The notes: generated by a model not told the origin, from the letters alone. A DNA stretch of 64,000 bases from DMER64 sp041652255 (GCA_041652255.1 JBAZHT010000002.1:1-64000); one strand, 5' to 3'. Shown: positions 26,798 to 35,841, counted from the stretch's first letter. Program-made: numbers and translations.

Positions 26798-29034
26798 TGA
26801 AAAGACACCGGATTCTGTTGTTTCTCGTATCCATTACGGGATTGATAACAGCCAGTCATCGCCTTCCGGGACAATCCGCAGATCAGGAGCGGCCGGAAGA
26901 CAACAAAGTGCACCTTATCAGTGCACAGATGGCTGAAATGTACGAGTTGTTCGGGGTCAGTTACCGGAAAGTGACAGGTCCGGCCCGTTTTCTCCATAAC
27001 GATACATTTATTCTCTGCGACACGGCCATCTGGAATACCCAACAGAACGTGATTCATGCCGTTGGAAATGTCCAGGTCATTCAGGAAGGAACCCGCCTTA
27101 CGGGGGAAACCATTCATTACCTGGGAGATCTCAATACGGCAGAAGTCCGCGGAAGGGTGGTCGAACTCATAGACAAGGACGAAAACCGACTTCGTACACA
27201 ATACCTGAATTTCAACACAAAGGATAGTATCGGGTATTTTTTTCATGGAGGAAGCATAGTCGATAAAGAAGGAACCCTGCTGGAAAGTCGCCGGGGTTAC
27301 TATTATTCCAAAGAAAAGCTGTTTTGCCTGTATGAGCACGTGGAAATGGGGACAGATACTCTCAAAATCAAAGCCGATTCCCTGTATTACCATACCGATC
27401 TGAACCTTGCCGAGTATTGGGGAAATGTGCAGGCATGGCACACCGACGGGTTTCTGACCTGCTGCGAAGGAACTTACGAAAGGGAAAAGGAGCTTTTTCA
27501 TTTTCTGGAAGATGTCTTTATTCAAACCGGGGAGCAGGAGATCAATGCAGACGACGTTCATTACGACCGCCTGAACAATTCCGGAACATTACTTAAAAAC
27601 GTACAGGTTCGGGATACTACCCAGCAAATCCTGGTCCTGGGAGACCGCCTGGATTTCCGACGTGAACCCGACTGGGTTCAGGTAACGGAAAACCCTGTCT
27701 TTATTGCCTGTGAAACAGATCCGGAAACAAACCGTACGGATTCGTTATTCCTGGGCGCCGATACCCTCCGTGTCTTCACCACCACCATTGGGCAAATGGA
27801 TTCCCTGGACAGAAGCCGTGCGTTTGAACGCCGGGAAATCCCCGTTCGTCCGAAACCCGGATCCCCTATTGATACCCTGTCTTCCATGGACACCCTTACT
27901 GCTGCCGACACACTGGCAACTGCCATTGCACTGGCAGCCGCCGATACACTCGTGAATTCCGGGGCGCTTGCCGACGTAAAGAAAGATACGCTGCCGGATC
28001 CCGAAAATGAGCTGACTGAAAAAATGATCCGGGCAGATTTACTGGATATACAAATAAACCTCAACAAAGCAGACAGTTTGTATCTTGCCTGCGTACGTCA
28101 GGAAGGGGACAGTTTGTTCAATACCATGGAGGTACATTTTTTATATGGATACAACAACGTCAAAGTCTATAGAAGCGACCTGCAATCAGTCTGTGATTCA
28201 TTGGTATTCAATAGTATAGACTCTGTATTAAGGCAATACGGAAAACCTGTAATATGGAATCAGGAAAGCCAGTTGAGTGCAGACAGTATCTTTTTACGCT
28301 TTAGCAGGGATTCCCTGTACCGGGTCGACCTTTTGTCGGAATCGTTTCTCATATCGCAGGAAGAAGAAATATTTTTTCACCAGATCAAGGGGGAAATGAT
28401 GCAGGCCCACATAAGGGACAACGATATTTTCCGGTTTGATGCCCTGAAAAACGTCAAAGCACTTTTCTATATCCCTGAAGACAGTCTCATTACATCGCTT
28501 AACATTAAAGAATGTGAAGAAATGAATGTAATGCTGAAAGAAAGAAGGGCAGAGCGCATCACTTACATCAAATCGGTAAAAAGCGACATGATACCGCTTT
28601 ATGACCTGAAAAAAGAACAGGAACGTTTGTCGGATTTCAACTGGAGAGCTTCGGAAAGACCCGTGGACAGGTACAGCATTACCGAAAGAAACATAAGGGA
28701 ATCTCCTTTGCAAACGGAAAATATTTATCAACCGCCGCTGTTCCCTTACACCCTTAAATATTTTCCAAGTGTACATGCCCTTCCGTCAACACTGCGCAGC
28801 GGAGTGACCATAGATGCCGTTAAAGAATTGAATCGCAGGGAAATGGAAAACAGAATAAACCCGTTCCTGCCTTTAGAGTCCTTAATGGACAGTACCACCA
28901 CAAAACCCGGGGAGGAAATCCGTCAACAGGAAGAACCGCAGCCTACCCGCGTCAGGCAACGCATTCCGCCAAATCGCAGGAGAATCACCACTATTCTTGA
29001 ACAAAAAAAATCAGAGACTCAGGAAGTTGAATAA
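26797..29034 (+). CDS. OstA/LptA-like periplasmic protein
   Basis: 745 residues from ATG 26797, which overlaps the preceding stop by one base and begins a signal peptide; the frame opens 11 codons earlier without a better start. The N-terminal third shows the repeating beta pattern of LptA/OstA domains (GNVQVIQEGTRLTGETIHY and similar), used to carry LPS or anchor the outer membrane transport bridge. The rest is long and less conserved. Residues ~359-400 form a low-complexity DTL-rich linker. The C-terminus is Pro/Arg/Glu rich. It ends the guaB-led operon and overlaps the convergent gene by 24 nt. Confidence 0.82.
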   Translation: MKRHRILLFLVSITGLITASHRLPGQSADQERPEDNKVHLISAQMAEMYELFGVSYRKVTGPARFLHNDTFILCDTAIWNTQQNVIHAVGNVQVIQEGTRLTGETIHYLGDLNTAEVRGRVVELIDKDENRLRTQYLNFNTKDSIGYFFHGGSIVDKEGTLLESRRGYYYSKEKLFCLYEHVEMGTDTLKIKADSLYYHTDLNLAEYWGNVQAWHTDGFLTCCEGTYEREKELFHFLEDVFIQTGEQEINADDVHYDRLNNSGTLLKNVQVRDTTQQILVLGDRLDFRREPDWVQVTENPVFIACETDPETNRTDSLFLGADTLRVFTTTIGQMDSLDRSRAFERREIPVRPKPGSPIDTLSSMDTLTAADTLATAIALAAADTLVNSGALADVKKDTLPDPENELTEKMIRADLLDIQINLNKADSLYLACVRQEGDSLFNTMEVHFLYGYNNVKVYRSDLQSVCDSLVFNSIDSVLRQYGKPVIWNQESQLSADSIFLRFSRDSLYRVDLLSESFLISQEEEIFFHQIKGEMMQAHIRDNDIFRFDALKNVKALFYIPEDSLITSLNIKECEEMNVMLKERRAERITYIKSVKSDMIPLYDLKKEQERLSDFNWRASERPVDRYSITERNIRESPLQTENIYQPPLFPYTLKYFPSVHALPSTLRSGVTIDAVKELNRREMENRINPFLPLESLMDSTTTKPGEEIRQQEEPQPTRVRQRIPPNRRRITTILEQKKSETQEVE

Positions 29035-29727
29035 CTGAAGGGCATCCTGCGCTTTGTTAAGATCAAGTTTGTTGTCTTTGATATATTTATTTGCCAGATC
29101 TTTTTTACCGGGAAACAATTTTCCGAAATTTCTTTTGCCGGCAATGTAAAGCTTGTTTCCGTCATAAAGCAGTGCCTCATGAGTTACGGTATATGGAATG
29201 CCCCGTAAGCTTTTCAAATAAACGGTCTGGGCCGAGGATCCGGGAACATCATACAAAGCAGAAATGTTGGAAATAGATGATGTTGCATCTGCCATACCGT
29301 AAGCACCAATCTTTTGTGTTTGTTCAATATTAACAGATGAACGAATACCTATAGCTATAGACCCCATGACAGATAGTAGTCTTATCCATGATTTATCATG
29401 ACGTATGTAGGTGTCCTTTCCTATTGAGAGTATACGGGCGGCATCCTGGTCTTTCATCACCAGCGTATCGCCGCCGGGGGTGATAAAATGAACATGGGAT
29501 CCTATAAGATACAAATTGACCGTTCCTTCAGAAGTGCTCCGGTCAGAAAATAAAATAGTTCCCTTCTGGAATTCGGGATACATATAGACTACATCATCAG
29601 GCAAAACACTGTTCAAATCTGAACCGATGACGGCTTCAACAATTCCGCGTTGAACGGTTTGTGCAACAATCCCTGACGGCAACAGTATGGTTGCTGCAAT
29701 CAGGACAACAGTAAATTTGATTTTCAT
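29011..29727 (-). CDS. Exported protein of unknown function downstream of glyA
   Basis: 238 residues with a signal peptide (MKIKFTVVLIAATILLPSGIVAQ), so probably periplasmic or outer-membrane associated. The middle contains beta-rich stretches (GTVNLYLIGSHVHF, GGDTLVMKDQDAARI), and the C-terminal ~40 residues are Lys-rich and helical. I recognise no family and no catalytic motif. It follows glyA by 11 nt with no visible promoter of its own, so it is probably co-transcribed. Its 3' end overlaps the OstA-like gene by 24 nt. Confidence 0.75.
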   Translation of the reverse strand: MKIKFTVVLIAATILLPSGIVAQTVQRGIVEAVIGSDLNSVLPDDVVYMYPEFQKGTILFSDRSTSEGTVNLYLIGSHVHFITPGGDTLVMKDQDAARILSIGKDTYIRHDKSWIRLLSVMGSIAIGIRSSVNIEQTQKIGAYGMADATSSISNISALYDVPGSSAQTVYLKSLRGIPYTVTHEALLYDGNKLYIAGKRNFGKLFPGKKDLANKYIKDNKLDLNKAQDALQLFNFLSL

Positions 29728-29738
29728 GATTATTTTGT

Positions 29739-31019
29739 TTACCAGGCGTATAAGGGTAACCCGCCCATTAATTCTTTAACGCGTTTTTTAACACGTTCTA
29801 TAACAGTCTGGTCATCTACGTGGGACAACACTTCATCTATCAGGTTTACAATGGTTTCCATGTCGTGTTCCTTTAATCCGCGTGTGGTCACGGCGGGCGA
29901 ACCTACCCGGATACCCGAAGTTTTAAAGGGTGAACGGGAATCGTACGGAACCATGTTCTTGTTTACTGTAATATCCGCCTTCACCAGGGTGTTCTCGGCT
30001 TCCTTTCCTGTCAGATTGGGAAATTTGGAACGAAGATCGATCAACAACAGGTGATTGTCGGTTCCTCCGGATACAATGGTGTAATTCTTTTTGGTAAATG
30101 CGGCACCCAATGCCTGGGCATTCTTTTGTACCTGTATCTGATATTCCCTGAATTCAGGCTGCAGGGCTTCAAAGAAAGCTACGGCTTTGCCGGCTATCAC
30201 ATGTTCCAGGGGACCTCCCTGAACGCCAGGGAAAACACTGGAATTGATCATGGCGGACATTTTCTTGATCTCGCCTTTTGGGGTTGTAATTCCCCATGGA
30301 TTTTCAAAGTCTTTTCCTATCAAAACGATACCGCCGCGTGGCCCCCGCAAGGTTTTATGGGTTGTAGATGTAACTATATGCGCGTATTTTAAGGGGTTCT
30401 CCAGCAGTCCGGCGGCTATCAGGCCGGCCGGATGAGCCATATCCACCATAAAAATAGCTCCCACCTTATCAGCTGTTTCACGCATCCGTTTGTAATCCCA
30501 TTCCCTGGAATAAGCAGATCCTCCGCCTATGATCATTTTTGGCTTATGCTCCAACGCAAGCCGTTCCATATCATCATAATCTATCAAACCGGTATGCGGG
30601 TCGAGCTTATAGGCGACAGGATTATAAAGGATCCCTGAAAAATTAACGGGTGATCCGTGCGTCAGGTGTCCGCCGTGTGCCAGATCAAGTCCCATAAACG
30701 TATCTCCGGGTTGGAGACAGGCCAGGAATACTGCCATATTTGCCTGCGCTCCCGAATGAGGTTGCACATTGGCATACTCGGCCCCGAACAATTCACAGAT
30801 CCTGTCTATGCACAACTGTTCGGATTTATCCACGACTTCGCATCCCCCGTAATACCTTGCACCGGGGTATCCTTCCGCATATTTGTTCGTCAGTACGGAC
30901 CCCATGGCTTTTAAGACCTGGGGGCTTACAAAATTTTCGGAAGCAATTAACTCAATTCCGTTTGCCTGACGGTTTTCTTCCTTTCTGATAAGATCAAAAA
31001 GAGCTATATCCTGTTTCAT
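29739..31019 (-). CDS. glyA: Serine hydroxymethyltransferase
   Basis: 426 residues, complete. It is a cytoplasmic PLP enzyme converting serine and THF to glycine and methylene-THF, the substrate of the MetF encoded elsewhere in the window. The PLP lysine lies in TSTTHKTLRGPRGG. Other conserved stretches are NKYAEGYPGARYYGG, HSGAQAN and MVDMAHPAGLIA. It is preceded by the terminator of the ribosomal protein operon and a possible promoter 19 nt from the ATG, so it seems to form a separate unit with the small exported protein behind it. Confidence 0.97.
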   Translation of the reverse strand: MKQDIALFDLIRKEENRQANGIELIASENFVSPQVLKAMGSVLTNKYAEGYPGARYYGGCEVVDKSEQLCIDRICELFGAEYANVQPHSGAQANMAVFLACLQPGDTFMGLDLAHGGHLTHGSPVNFSGILYNPVAYKLDPHTGLIDYDDMERLALEHKPKMIIGGGSAYSREWDYKRMRETADKVGAIFMVDMAHPAGLIAAGLLENPLKYAHIVTSTTHKTLRGPRGGIVLIGKDFENPWGITTPKGEIKKMSAMINSSVFPGVQGGPLEHVIAGKAVAFFEALQPEFREYQIQVQKNAQALGAAFTKKNYTIVSGGTDNHLLLIDLRSKFPNLTGKEAENTLVKADITVNKNMVPYDSRSPFKTSGIRVGSPAVTTRGLKEHDMETIVNLIDEVLSHVDDQTVIERVKKRVKELMGGLPLYAW

Positions 31020-31038
31020 CTATATAAAATTTAATCTG

Positions 31039-31046
31039 TAAAGATA
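31039..31046 (-). promoter_or_regulatory. Possible -7 element of glyA
   Basis: The minus strand reads TATCTTTA, one base from consensus, 19 nt before the glyA ATG and just after the preceding terminator. No -33 TTTG at the right distance. Confidence 0.4.
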
Positions 31047-31072
31047 CAAAAAAACCCGGTTTGACCGGGTTT
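31047..31072 (-). terminator. Intrinsic terminator of the rpsF-rpsR-rplI operon
   Basis: On the minus strand an 8-bp stem (AAACCCGG / CCGGGTTT, arms 31072-31065 and 31059-31052) with a 5-nt loop runs directly into a run of T. It stands between rplI and glyA. Confidence 0.85.
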
Positions 31073-31093
31073 CTTCTCAACTCAAAATCCAAA

Positions 31094-31546
31094 TTATTCT
31101 TCTCCTGTCACTTCTACCTTTACGGTAGCTGTGATATCGCGGTAGATCTTAATCAGGGCATCATGGATACCCACTTCTTTAAGGGCATCTCCGCCGGGGA
31201 ACGAAATATTGCGTCTGTCTACTTCCAGCCCCTGTGCTGCCAAAGCTTCTGCAACCTGAATGTTGTTGACAGAGCCAAAAACTTTTCCTTTGCTGCTCAC
31301 TTTTGTGGTTACCTTGACCTGAATCTCTGCCAGTTTGGAGGCTAAAGCCTGGGCGTCTTCACGAATTTTTGTTTCTTTATGGGCACGCTGGCGCATATTC
31401 TCCTCATGCATTTTCTTTGCAGAGGGAGTTGCCATTGTAGCCATACCTTTGGGTATAAGGTAGTTGGTGGCATATCCGTTGCGGACACTTACGATATCAT
31501 CTTTATGTCCCAGATTGACCACATCTTGCTTCAAAATAATTTCCAT
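31094..31546 (-). CDS. rplI: 50S ribosomal protein L9
   Basis: 150 residues. The N-terminal domain MEIILKQDVVNLGHKDD and NGYATNYLIPKGMA are diagnostic of bL9, followed by the connecting helix and C-terminal domain (FGSVNNIQVAEAL). It binds 23S rRNA at the L1-stalk base. Third gene of the rpsF operon, 14 nt after rpsR. The non-coding gap holds AAGGAGG 9 nt before the ATG, an unusually good ribosome-binding site for this phylum. An intrinsic terminator follows. Confidence 0.97.
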   Translation of the reverse strand: MEIILKQDVVNLGHKDDIVSVRNGYATNYLIPKGMATMATPSAKKMHEENMRQRAHKETKIREDAQALASKLAEIQVKVTTKVSSKGKVFGSVNNIQVAEALAAQGLEVDRRNISFPGGDALKEVGIHDALIKIYRDITATVKVEVTGEE

Positions 31547-31555
31547 GACCTCTTT

Positions 31556-31562
31556 CCTCCTT
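31556..31562 (-). promoter_or_regulatory. Strong Shine-Dalgarno of rplI
   Basis: AAGGAGG on the minus strand, 9 nt before the rplI ATG. Most of the motif lies between the genes (only its first two bases belong to the rpsR stop codon). Bacteroidota mRNAs usually lack such motifs. Confidence 0.65.
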
Positions 31563-31827
31563 ATTTTAGTAAATCGGTAACGTAGGGCAATAAAGCCAGA
31601 TGACGGGCACGTTTTACGGCCTGAGCCACTTTACGCTGGTATTTCAGGGATGTACCGGTAAGCCTGCGGGGCAGTATCTTACCTTGTTCGTTCAAGAACC
31701 GTTTCAGGAATTCTGGATCTTTGTAATCAATATATTTGATACCTGCTTTTTTGAAACGGCAGTATTTTTTCTTTTTTACCTCAACTGTAGGAGGGTTCAG
31801 AAAACGAATTTCATTATTGTTTGCCAT
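31561..31827 (-). CDS. rpsR: 30S ribosomal protein S18
   Basis: 88 residues with the bS18 core CRFKKAGIKYIDYKDPEFL, RLTGTSLKYQRKVAQAVKRARHLALLPY. It pairs with S6 on the 30S platform, the site that in Bacteroidota sequesters the 16S 3' tail. The ATG lies 3 nt after the rpsF stop. GAGGAGG stands 8 nt upstream, but it is encoded by the Glu tail of S6, so its role as a binding site is ambiguous. Confidence 0.97.
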   Translation of the reverse strand: MANNNEIRFLNPPTVEVKKKKYCRFKKAGIKYIDYKDPEFLKRFLNEQGKILPRRLTGTSLKYQRKVAQAVKRARHLALLPYVTDLLK

Positions 31828-31830
31828 AGT

Positions 31831-32250
31831 CTATTCCTCCTCTTCAAAATCAAGTTCATCTTCCACGACCGGTTTCTTGGGTATGGGAGCCGGTTTTTCT
31901 TCCTTTACGGGAACTGTTTCCTTAGCAAGGCCGTGTTTTTTTTCAGCATACGCGATGGCATGTTTGTCCATAGCGAAAGTCAGGTACCGGATCACGCGCT
32001 CATCCCTGCGGTACTGGAGTTCCAGTTTTGCAATGAAATCAGGGTCCGCTTTAAATCCTAATAAGTGGTAAAAACCTGTGGTTTTTTTCTGGATGGGGTA
32101 CGCCAGCTTTTTCAGCCCCCAATCCTCTTCGTAAACGATCTCGCCCTGATTGGCTACTATCAGATCACGAAATTTGGCAACCGCTTCCTTCATCTGAACT
32201 TCAGACAAAACGGGAGTTAAAATGAAAACGGTTTCGTACTGTTTTAACAT
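31831..32250 (-). CDS. rpsF: 30S ribosomal protein S6
   Basis: 139 residues: the bS6 fold (YETVFILTPVLSE, YPIQKKTTGFYHLLGFKADP, VIRYLTFAMDKH) plus a long C-terminal tail ending in acidic residues (DELDFEEEE). In some bacteria S6 tails are extended with glutamate by RimK; the tail here resembles such a substrate, but rimK is not in the window. First gene of rpsF-rpsR-rplI with a perfect promoter and a 35-nt leader. Confidence 0.96.
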   Translation of the reverse strand: MLKQYETVFILTPVLSEVQMKEAVAKFRDLIVANQGEIVYEEDWGLKKLAYPIQKKTTGFYHLLGFKADPDFIAKLELQYRRDERVIRYLTFAMDKHAIAYAEKKHGLAKETVPVKEEKPAPIPKKPVVEDELDFEEEE

Positions 32251-32285
32251 AGTGATTGTTTATTATTTTAATTGTAAAAGGGCTG

Positions 32286-32316
32286 CAAAGATAGGAAATT
32301 CCTGCAGCCCGGCAAA
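32286..32316 (-). promoter_or_regulatory. Perfect promoter of rpsF-rpsR-rplI
   Basis: On the minus strand TTTG (32316-32313), 19 nt, TATCTTTG (32293-32286). The bases after it (CAGCCCTTTTA) nearly repeat those after the 23S promoter. An inverted repeat GGGCTGCA/TGCAGCCC (32280-32287 and 32303-32310) encloses the -7 element and part of the spacer and could act as an operator. Confidence 0.85.
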
Positions 32317-32344
32317 TTTTTTTTTTTAGGTATTCTACGCCCTC

Positions 32345-33799
32345 TTATTTTACGGGGGCATTTTTAAGTGTTTCCACCAGCAAATCCCAGAATTTCTGTA
32401 CAGTAGGAATCAGACATCGTTCATCGGGTGAATGGGGAGAGCGGAGTGTGGGTCCGAATGAGATCATGTCCCAATGGGGATAAGTACCTCCCAGTATGCC
32501 GCATTCCAGCCCTGCATGAATGGCTTTTACCTTTGCCTCCTGACCGAACATACTTTTGTAGGTGTCAAGCATAACCTGCAATATGGGGGAATCCATGTTG
32601 GGTTTCCACCCCGGGTAAGAACCTGAAAAAGTGGCGCGTGCTCCAATATTGGTAAAGGAACAGGCCAATGCCGTTCCCATATCTTCTTTAGCCGTGTCTA
32701 CTAAACTGCGGATCAGACAATGTACGGCTATATGTCCTTCTTTCGCTTTAAAAATTGCCATGTTGGAAGATGTTTCCACCAATCCGGGCATAGAGTTACT
32801 CATGGCCCATACTCCGTTGGGGGCTGCATACACGGCACGAATAGTCTTTAAGGCTACGTCCCGTGGAACAATTTCAGTAGGTGTGTCACAGGCTGCCAGG
32901 GTGACTTTCAGACCGGGATCCACCAGTTTTAATTCCGTTGCTATGATGTCGGCCATTTCGTCTGTAAGTAACTTAACCCGGTCTTTGTTTGCCGGATCGT
33001 AACAAATGACTGCATCTGCTTCCCTGGGTATGGCATTACGCAGATTTCCCCCTTCAACAGAAGTAATGACAATACCTGATTTTTCCATTAAATGGTAAAG
33101 AATGCGAACCATGATCTTGTTGGCATTCCCGCGGCCCAGAATGATATCCATTCCGGAATGTCCTCCTTTCAGTCCTGTAACATTAATGTGCGCTGCTTTC
33201 CAACCGGCGGGAACGGGTCCGGGTTTGTATTCCATTTCAAACGAGCCGTCTTCTCCTCCTGCACAACCCACGTACAGTTCCCCTTCATCTTCCGAATCCA
33301 GGTTCAGCAAAATATCGCCTTTGAGCACGCCGGGTTTAAGCCCTCTAGCACCTGTCATACCGGTTTCTTCGTCTGTTGTGATCAGCACCTCCACGGGACC
33401 ATGTTCCATATCACCGGCTTCCAGAACGGCCATTGCAGCAGCAACACCCATACCGTTATCGGCTCCCAGTGTAGTCCCTGTGGCATATACCCATTCCCCT
33501 TCTATGCGGGGAATAATGGGATCTTTTTCAAAATCATGCCGGGTGGCTTTATTTTTTTGAGGGACCATATCCATATGTGCCTGCAGAATGATTCCCTTGC
33601 GGTTTTCCATTCCCTGAGTGGCCGGCTTACGGATAATGACATTCCCTATTTCGTCTACAATGGTTTCCAACCCTAGTTTTTTTCCGTATTCTGCCAGAAA
33701 AGCACGAATCTTTTCCTCTTTTTTAGAAGGTCGCGGTATACGGGTCAATGAATAAAAATGTTTCCAGACTCTTTGTGGTTTGAGATCGATAATGTCCAT
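32345..33799 (-). CDS. pepD: Cytosolic dipeptidase PepD (M20 aminoacyl-histidine dipeptidase)
   Basis: 484 residues, normal for bacterial PepD. It hydrolyses a broad range of dipeptides, including carnosine-like ones, in the cytoplasm with two metal ions. Visible metal-site motifs are LQAHMDMVPQ (His and Asp), LGADNGMGVA (Asp), TTDEETGMTGA (Glu pair) and LNLDSEDEGE (Asp). It lies 10 nt downstream of the DUF4831 gene in a three-gene leftward unit (acyltransferase, DUF4831, pepD). A 94-nt gap with the rpsF promoter follows. Confidence 0.94.
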   Translation of the reverse strand: MDIIDLKPQRVWKHFYSLTRIPRPSKKEEKIRAFLAEYGKKLGLETIVDEIGNVIIRKPATQGMENRKGIILQAHMDMVPQKNKATRHDFEKDPIIPRIEGEWVYATGTTLGADNGMGVAAAMAVLEAGDMEHGPVEVLITTDEETGMTGARGLKPGVLKGDILLNLDSEDEGELYVGCAGGEDGSFEMEYKPGPVPAGWKAAHINVTGLKGGHSGMDIILGRGNANKIMVRILYHLMEKSGIVITSVEGGNLRNAIPREADAVICYDPANKDRVKLLTDEMADIIATELKLVDPGLKVTLAACDTPTEIVPRDVALKTIRAVYAAPNGVWAMSNSMPGLVETSSNMAIFKAKEGHIAVHCLIRSLVDTAKEDMGTALACSFTNIGARATFSGSYPGWKPNMDSPILQVMLDTYKSMFGQEAKVKAIHAGLECGILGGTYPHWDMISFGPTLRSPHSPDERCLIPTVQKFWDLLVETLKNAPVK

Positions 33800-33809
33800 A
33801 AAATATGTT

Positions 33810-34859
33810 TTAATTAATAATAAAATTCAATACAGGACCTTTCTGATAAACAGGGATCCGTGCCTGCAACAATTCTCTCTGACCGTCTGACAAACGTACC
33901 AGCGTGATGACCGGTTGACGGTAAAAAAGCCTCGTTCCCGAACGCATCCTGGTTTCATCTGTAATTATCCCTGGGAACGGCTCCTCTCCCGTGACATCCA
34001 TTTCCAGAACAATGGGCCGTCCACCCACATTGTCTGCAGGCAATAATCCTTCTGTTTCAGAAAAACGGAATGCAACGTAACGGGTCCGCTCCAGATCGGG
34101 AAGCACATCCGTTGAGATATGTGTTTTGCCGGTGGTTGTTTCTCCCAAAAAAAGCCTCAGGTATTCTTCTTCCATACGCCTCATTTCCTCAACGGCTGCA
34201 CCCATGGCCTCTCCGCTGTATATGGCATCCGTATCACCGGTTATGATGGCATAGCGCATGTCCCGCAAACGGAATATTTTCCGTGCCGCTTCCTCGGCTC
34301 TCTGTTCCAACGTTTTCTCTACCAATTGTGTTTGTTGAACGGGTATGGCATACACTTCCCGACCTTCTACCTGCGACCGGTACAAAGTTGTGCGTTCTTC
34401 CTTCAGGTTTTCAATGATCCCGGCATCTGATACATCTTCAGGTCCGTCCGGGGCAGGAAATCTCCATTTGGTTTCTTTGGCCCGATAAGCATCGGAAAGC
34501 AGGACAAGCCCCTGGGAGGTCAGCTGTAAAAACCAGGGTTCCGGATTCTCTTTGGTCATTTGCGCCATATAAAGCTGATGCGGATCGGTTTCCAGCATAG
34601 GAGTCATTTCAATGCGCGACAGCTCGTAGGTAGTCGTCCTGTTCTGCCCGGCATCTATTCCCAGGAATTTCCTGGCATAACGGGCATAGGGGCCGGGAAC
34701 AAACTGTGTATAGTGTGCTTCAGCCACTATTCTTATACATGTCCTGGGAAGACTGTAAACAACAGCCCCCTGGGGTATCTGTTGCCCTTCCGGCACCGGC
34801 TGTCCCTGGATGGGTATCCATAGACTTAATGCCAGTAATAAGATCATCAGTTTTTTCAT
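33810..34859 (-). CDS. DUF4831 family exported protein
   Basis: 349 residues with a signal peptide (MKKLMILLLALSLWIPIQGQ). The body resembles the DUF4831 proteins found in Bacteroidota (GAVVYSLPRTCIRIVAEAHY near the N-terminus and a YAIITGDTDAIYSGEAM segment). No function is known to me. It is presumably periplasmic and is transcribed between the acyltransferase (29 nt upstream) and pepD (10 nt downstream). Confidence 0.72.
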   Translation of the reverse strand: MKKLMILLLALSLWIPIQGQPVPEGQQIPQGAVVYSLPRTCIRIVAEAHYTQFVPGPYARYARKFLGIDAGQNRTTTYELSRIEMTPMLETDPHQLYMAQMTKENPEPWFLQLTSQGLVLLSDAYRAKETKWRFPAPDGPEDVSDAGIIENLKEERTTLYRSQVEGREVYAIPVQQTQLVEKTLEQRAEEAARKIFRLRDMRYAIITGDTDAIYSGEAMGAAVEEMRRMEEEYLRLFLGETTTGKTHISTDVLPDLERTRYVAFRFSETEGLLPADNVGGRPIVLEMDVTGEEPFPGIITDETRMRSGTRLFYRQPVITLVRLSDGQRELLQARIPVYQKGPVLNFIIN

Positions 34860-34888
34860 ATCCTAATTTTTTAAGTCTAGTGCAAATA

Positions 34889-35806
34889 TCAAGCCCTTGA
34901 TGAAGGAACCCTTTTCCATCGTTTGTGACTCCATAGCCACAGGTGAGGGGTTCGTTCAATATCCTTTTCCAGTAATCCGGCAAATTTCTTACTAATCTCC
35001 CCTTCTTCCGTTTCAGCCGCATTTTCCGTGATAAGCGAAAACTGTATGGAATACCGGCCTTTCCCGGTTTGCTTCAAGACCCCGTATACTACGGCAAAAC
35101 CAAATTTTCGTGCCAGAGCCTCAGGACCTTCAATCATAAGAGTTGGCTGATTCAAAAACATTCCGGAAACACTTTTTCCGGTAGGGCCGGGACACTGATC
35201 AGAGATCATGGCATATATTCCCGGGACTTCCCGGTGACTAGCCATATAGCGGGCTACTTTTCTGCTTTCCAGGATCTTCCAGCCCGTTTTATACCTGTTG
35301 CGCAGGGTGTACATCAATCTGTCAAACAAGGGAGAATTAACTCGCTGGTAAACCATATGAAGCTGTCGTACATCATACCCGCATACGGTTTTCTGCTCCG
35401 GACAGCTGCAAGCCCTTAAAAACTCCCAGTTTCCCATGTGAGGAAGCATGACCACAACGCTTTTTTCTTTTTCCCGCAGGCTTTCCAATACCCGGCAGTT
35501 TTTAATGGAAAAACGCTTCATCACGCTTTTTCCCGACGCGGTAAACAGCCAGATGGACTCGGCAAACAACCTTCCCAGGTAACGGTAAAAATCCCTGACC
35601 ATTCGTTGTATTTCCCCGTAGGATTTGTCAGGAAAAGAACGGGCCATATTTATTGTCACGACCGTTTTGCGATAACCTGCTATACTCAACGGCAATACCA
35701 CAAAAATGAACGAAAGGCCGTACAAAAGGGGCAGGGGTAACAAACTGAACAGGCAGATGATCGTGTAAACGACTAAAAAACAAATCCGCGAAAATATGGC
35801 CTTCAT
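34889..35806 (-). CDS. LpxL/HtrB-family lipid acyltransferase
   Basis: 305 residues with one N-terminal membrane helix (~6-45). The catalytic HX4E/D motif of this family is seen as PHMGNWEFL, with downstream ISDQCPGP matching the family's QCPG-like segment. Such enzymes add the secondary acyl chains to lipid A or related lipids at the inner membrane. The substrate is inferred. The ATG lies 7 nt after TAACTTTG; it heads a unit with the DUF4831 gene and pepD. Confidence 0.88.
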   Translation of the reverse strand: MKAIFSRICFLVVYTIICLFSLLPLPLLYGLSFIFVVLPLSIAGYRKTVVTINMARSFPDKSYGEIQRMVRDFYRYLGRLFAESIWLFTASGKSVMKRFSIKNCRVLESLREKEKSVVVMLPHMGNWEFLRACSCPEQKTVCGYDVRQLHMVYQRVNSPLFDRLMYTLRNRYKTGWKILESRKVARYMASHREVPGIYAMISDQCPGPTGKSVSGMFLNQPTLMIEGPEALARKFGFAVVYGVLKQTGKGRYSIQFSLITENAAETEEGEISKKFAGLLEKDIERTPHLWLWSHKRWKRVPSSRA

Positions 35807-35813
35807 AAGCGAA

Positions 35814-35821
35814 CAAAGTTA
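35814..35821 (-). promoter_or_regulatory. -7 element of the acyltransferase gene, 7 nt from its ATG
   Basis: The minus strand reads TAACTTTG, then 7 nt, then the ATG at 35806. No -33 TTTG seen. It lies in the intergenic region shared with the POT transporter. Confidence 0.5.
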
Positions 35822-35833
35822 CCAAATTTATTG

Positions 35834-35841
35834 TATTTTTG
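35834..35841 (+). promoter_or_regulatory. -7 element of the POT transporter gene
   Basis: TATTTTTG, 31 nt before the ATG at 35873, giving a normal leader. No clear -33 element. Confidence 0.45.
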
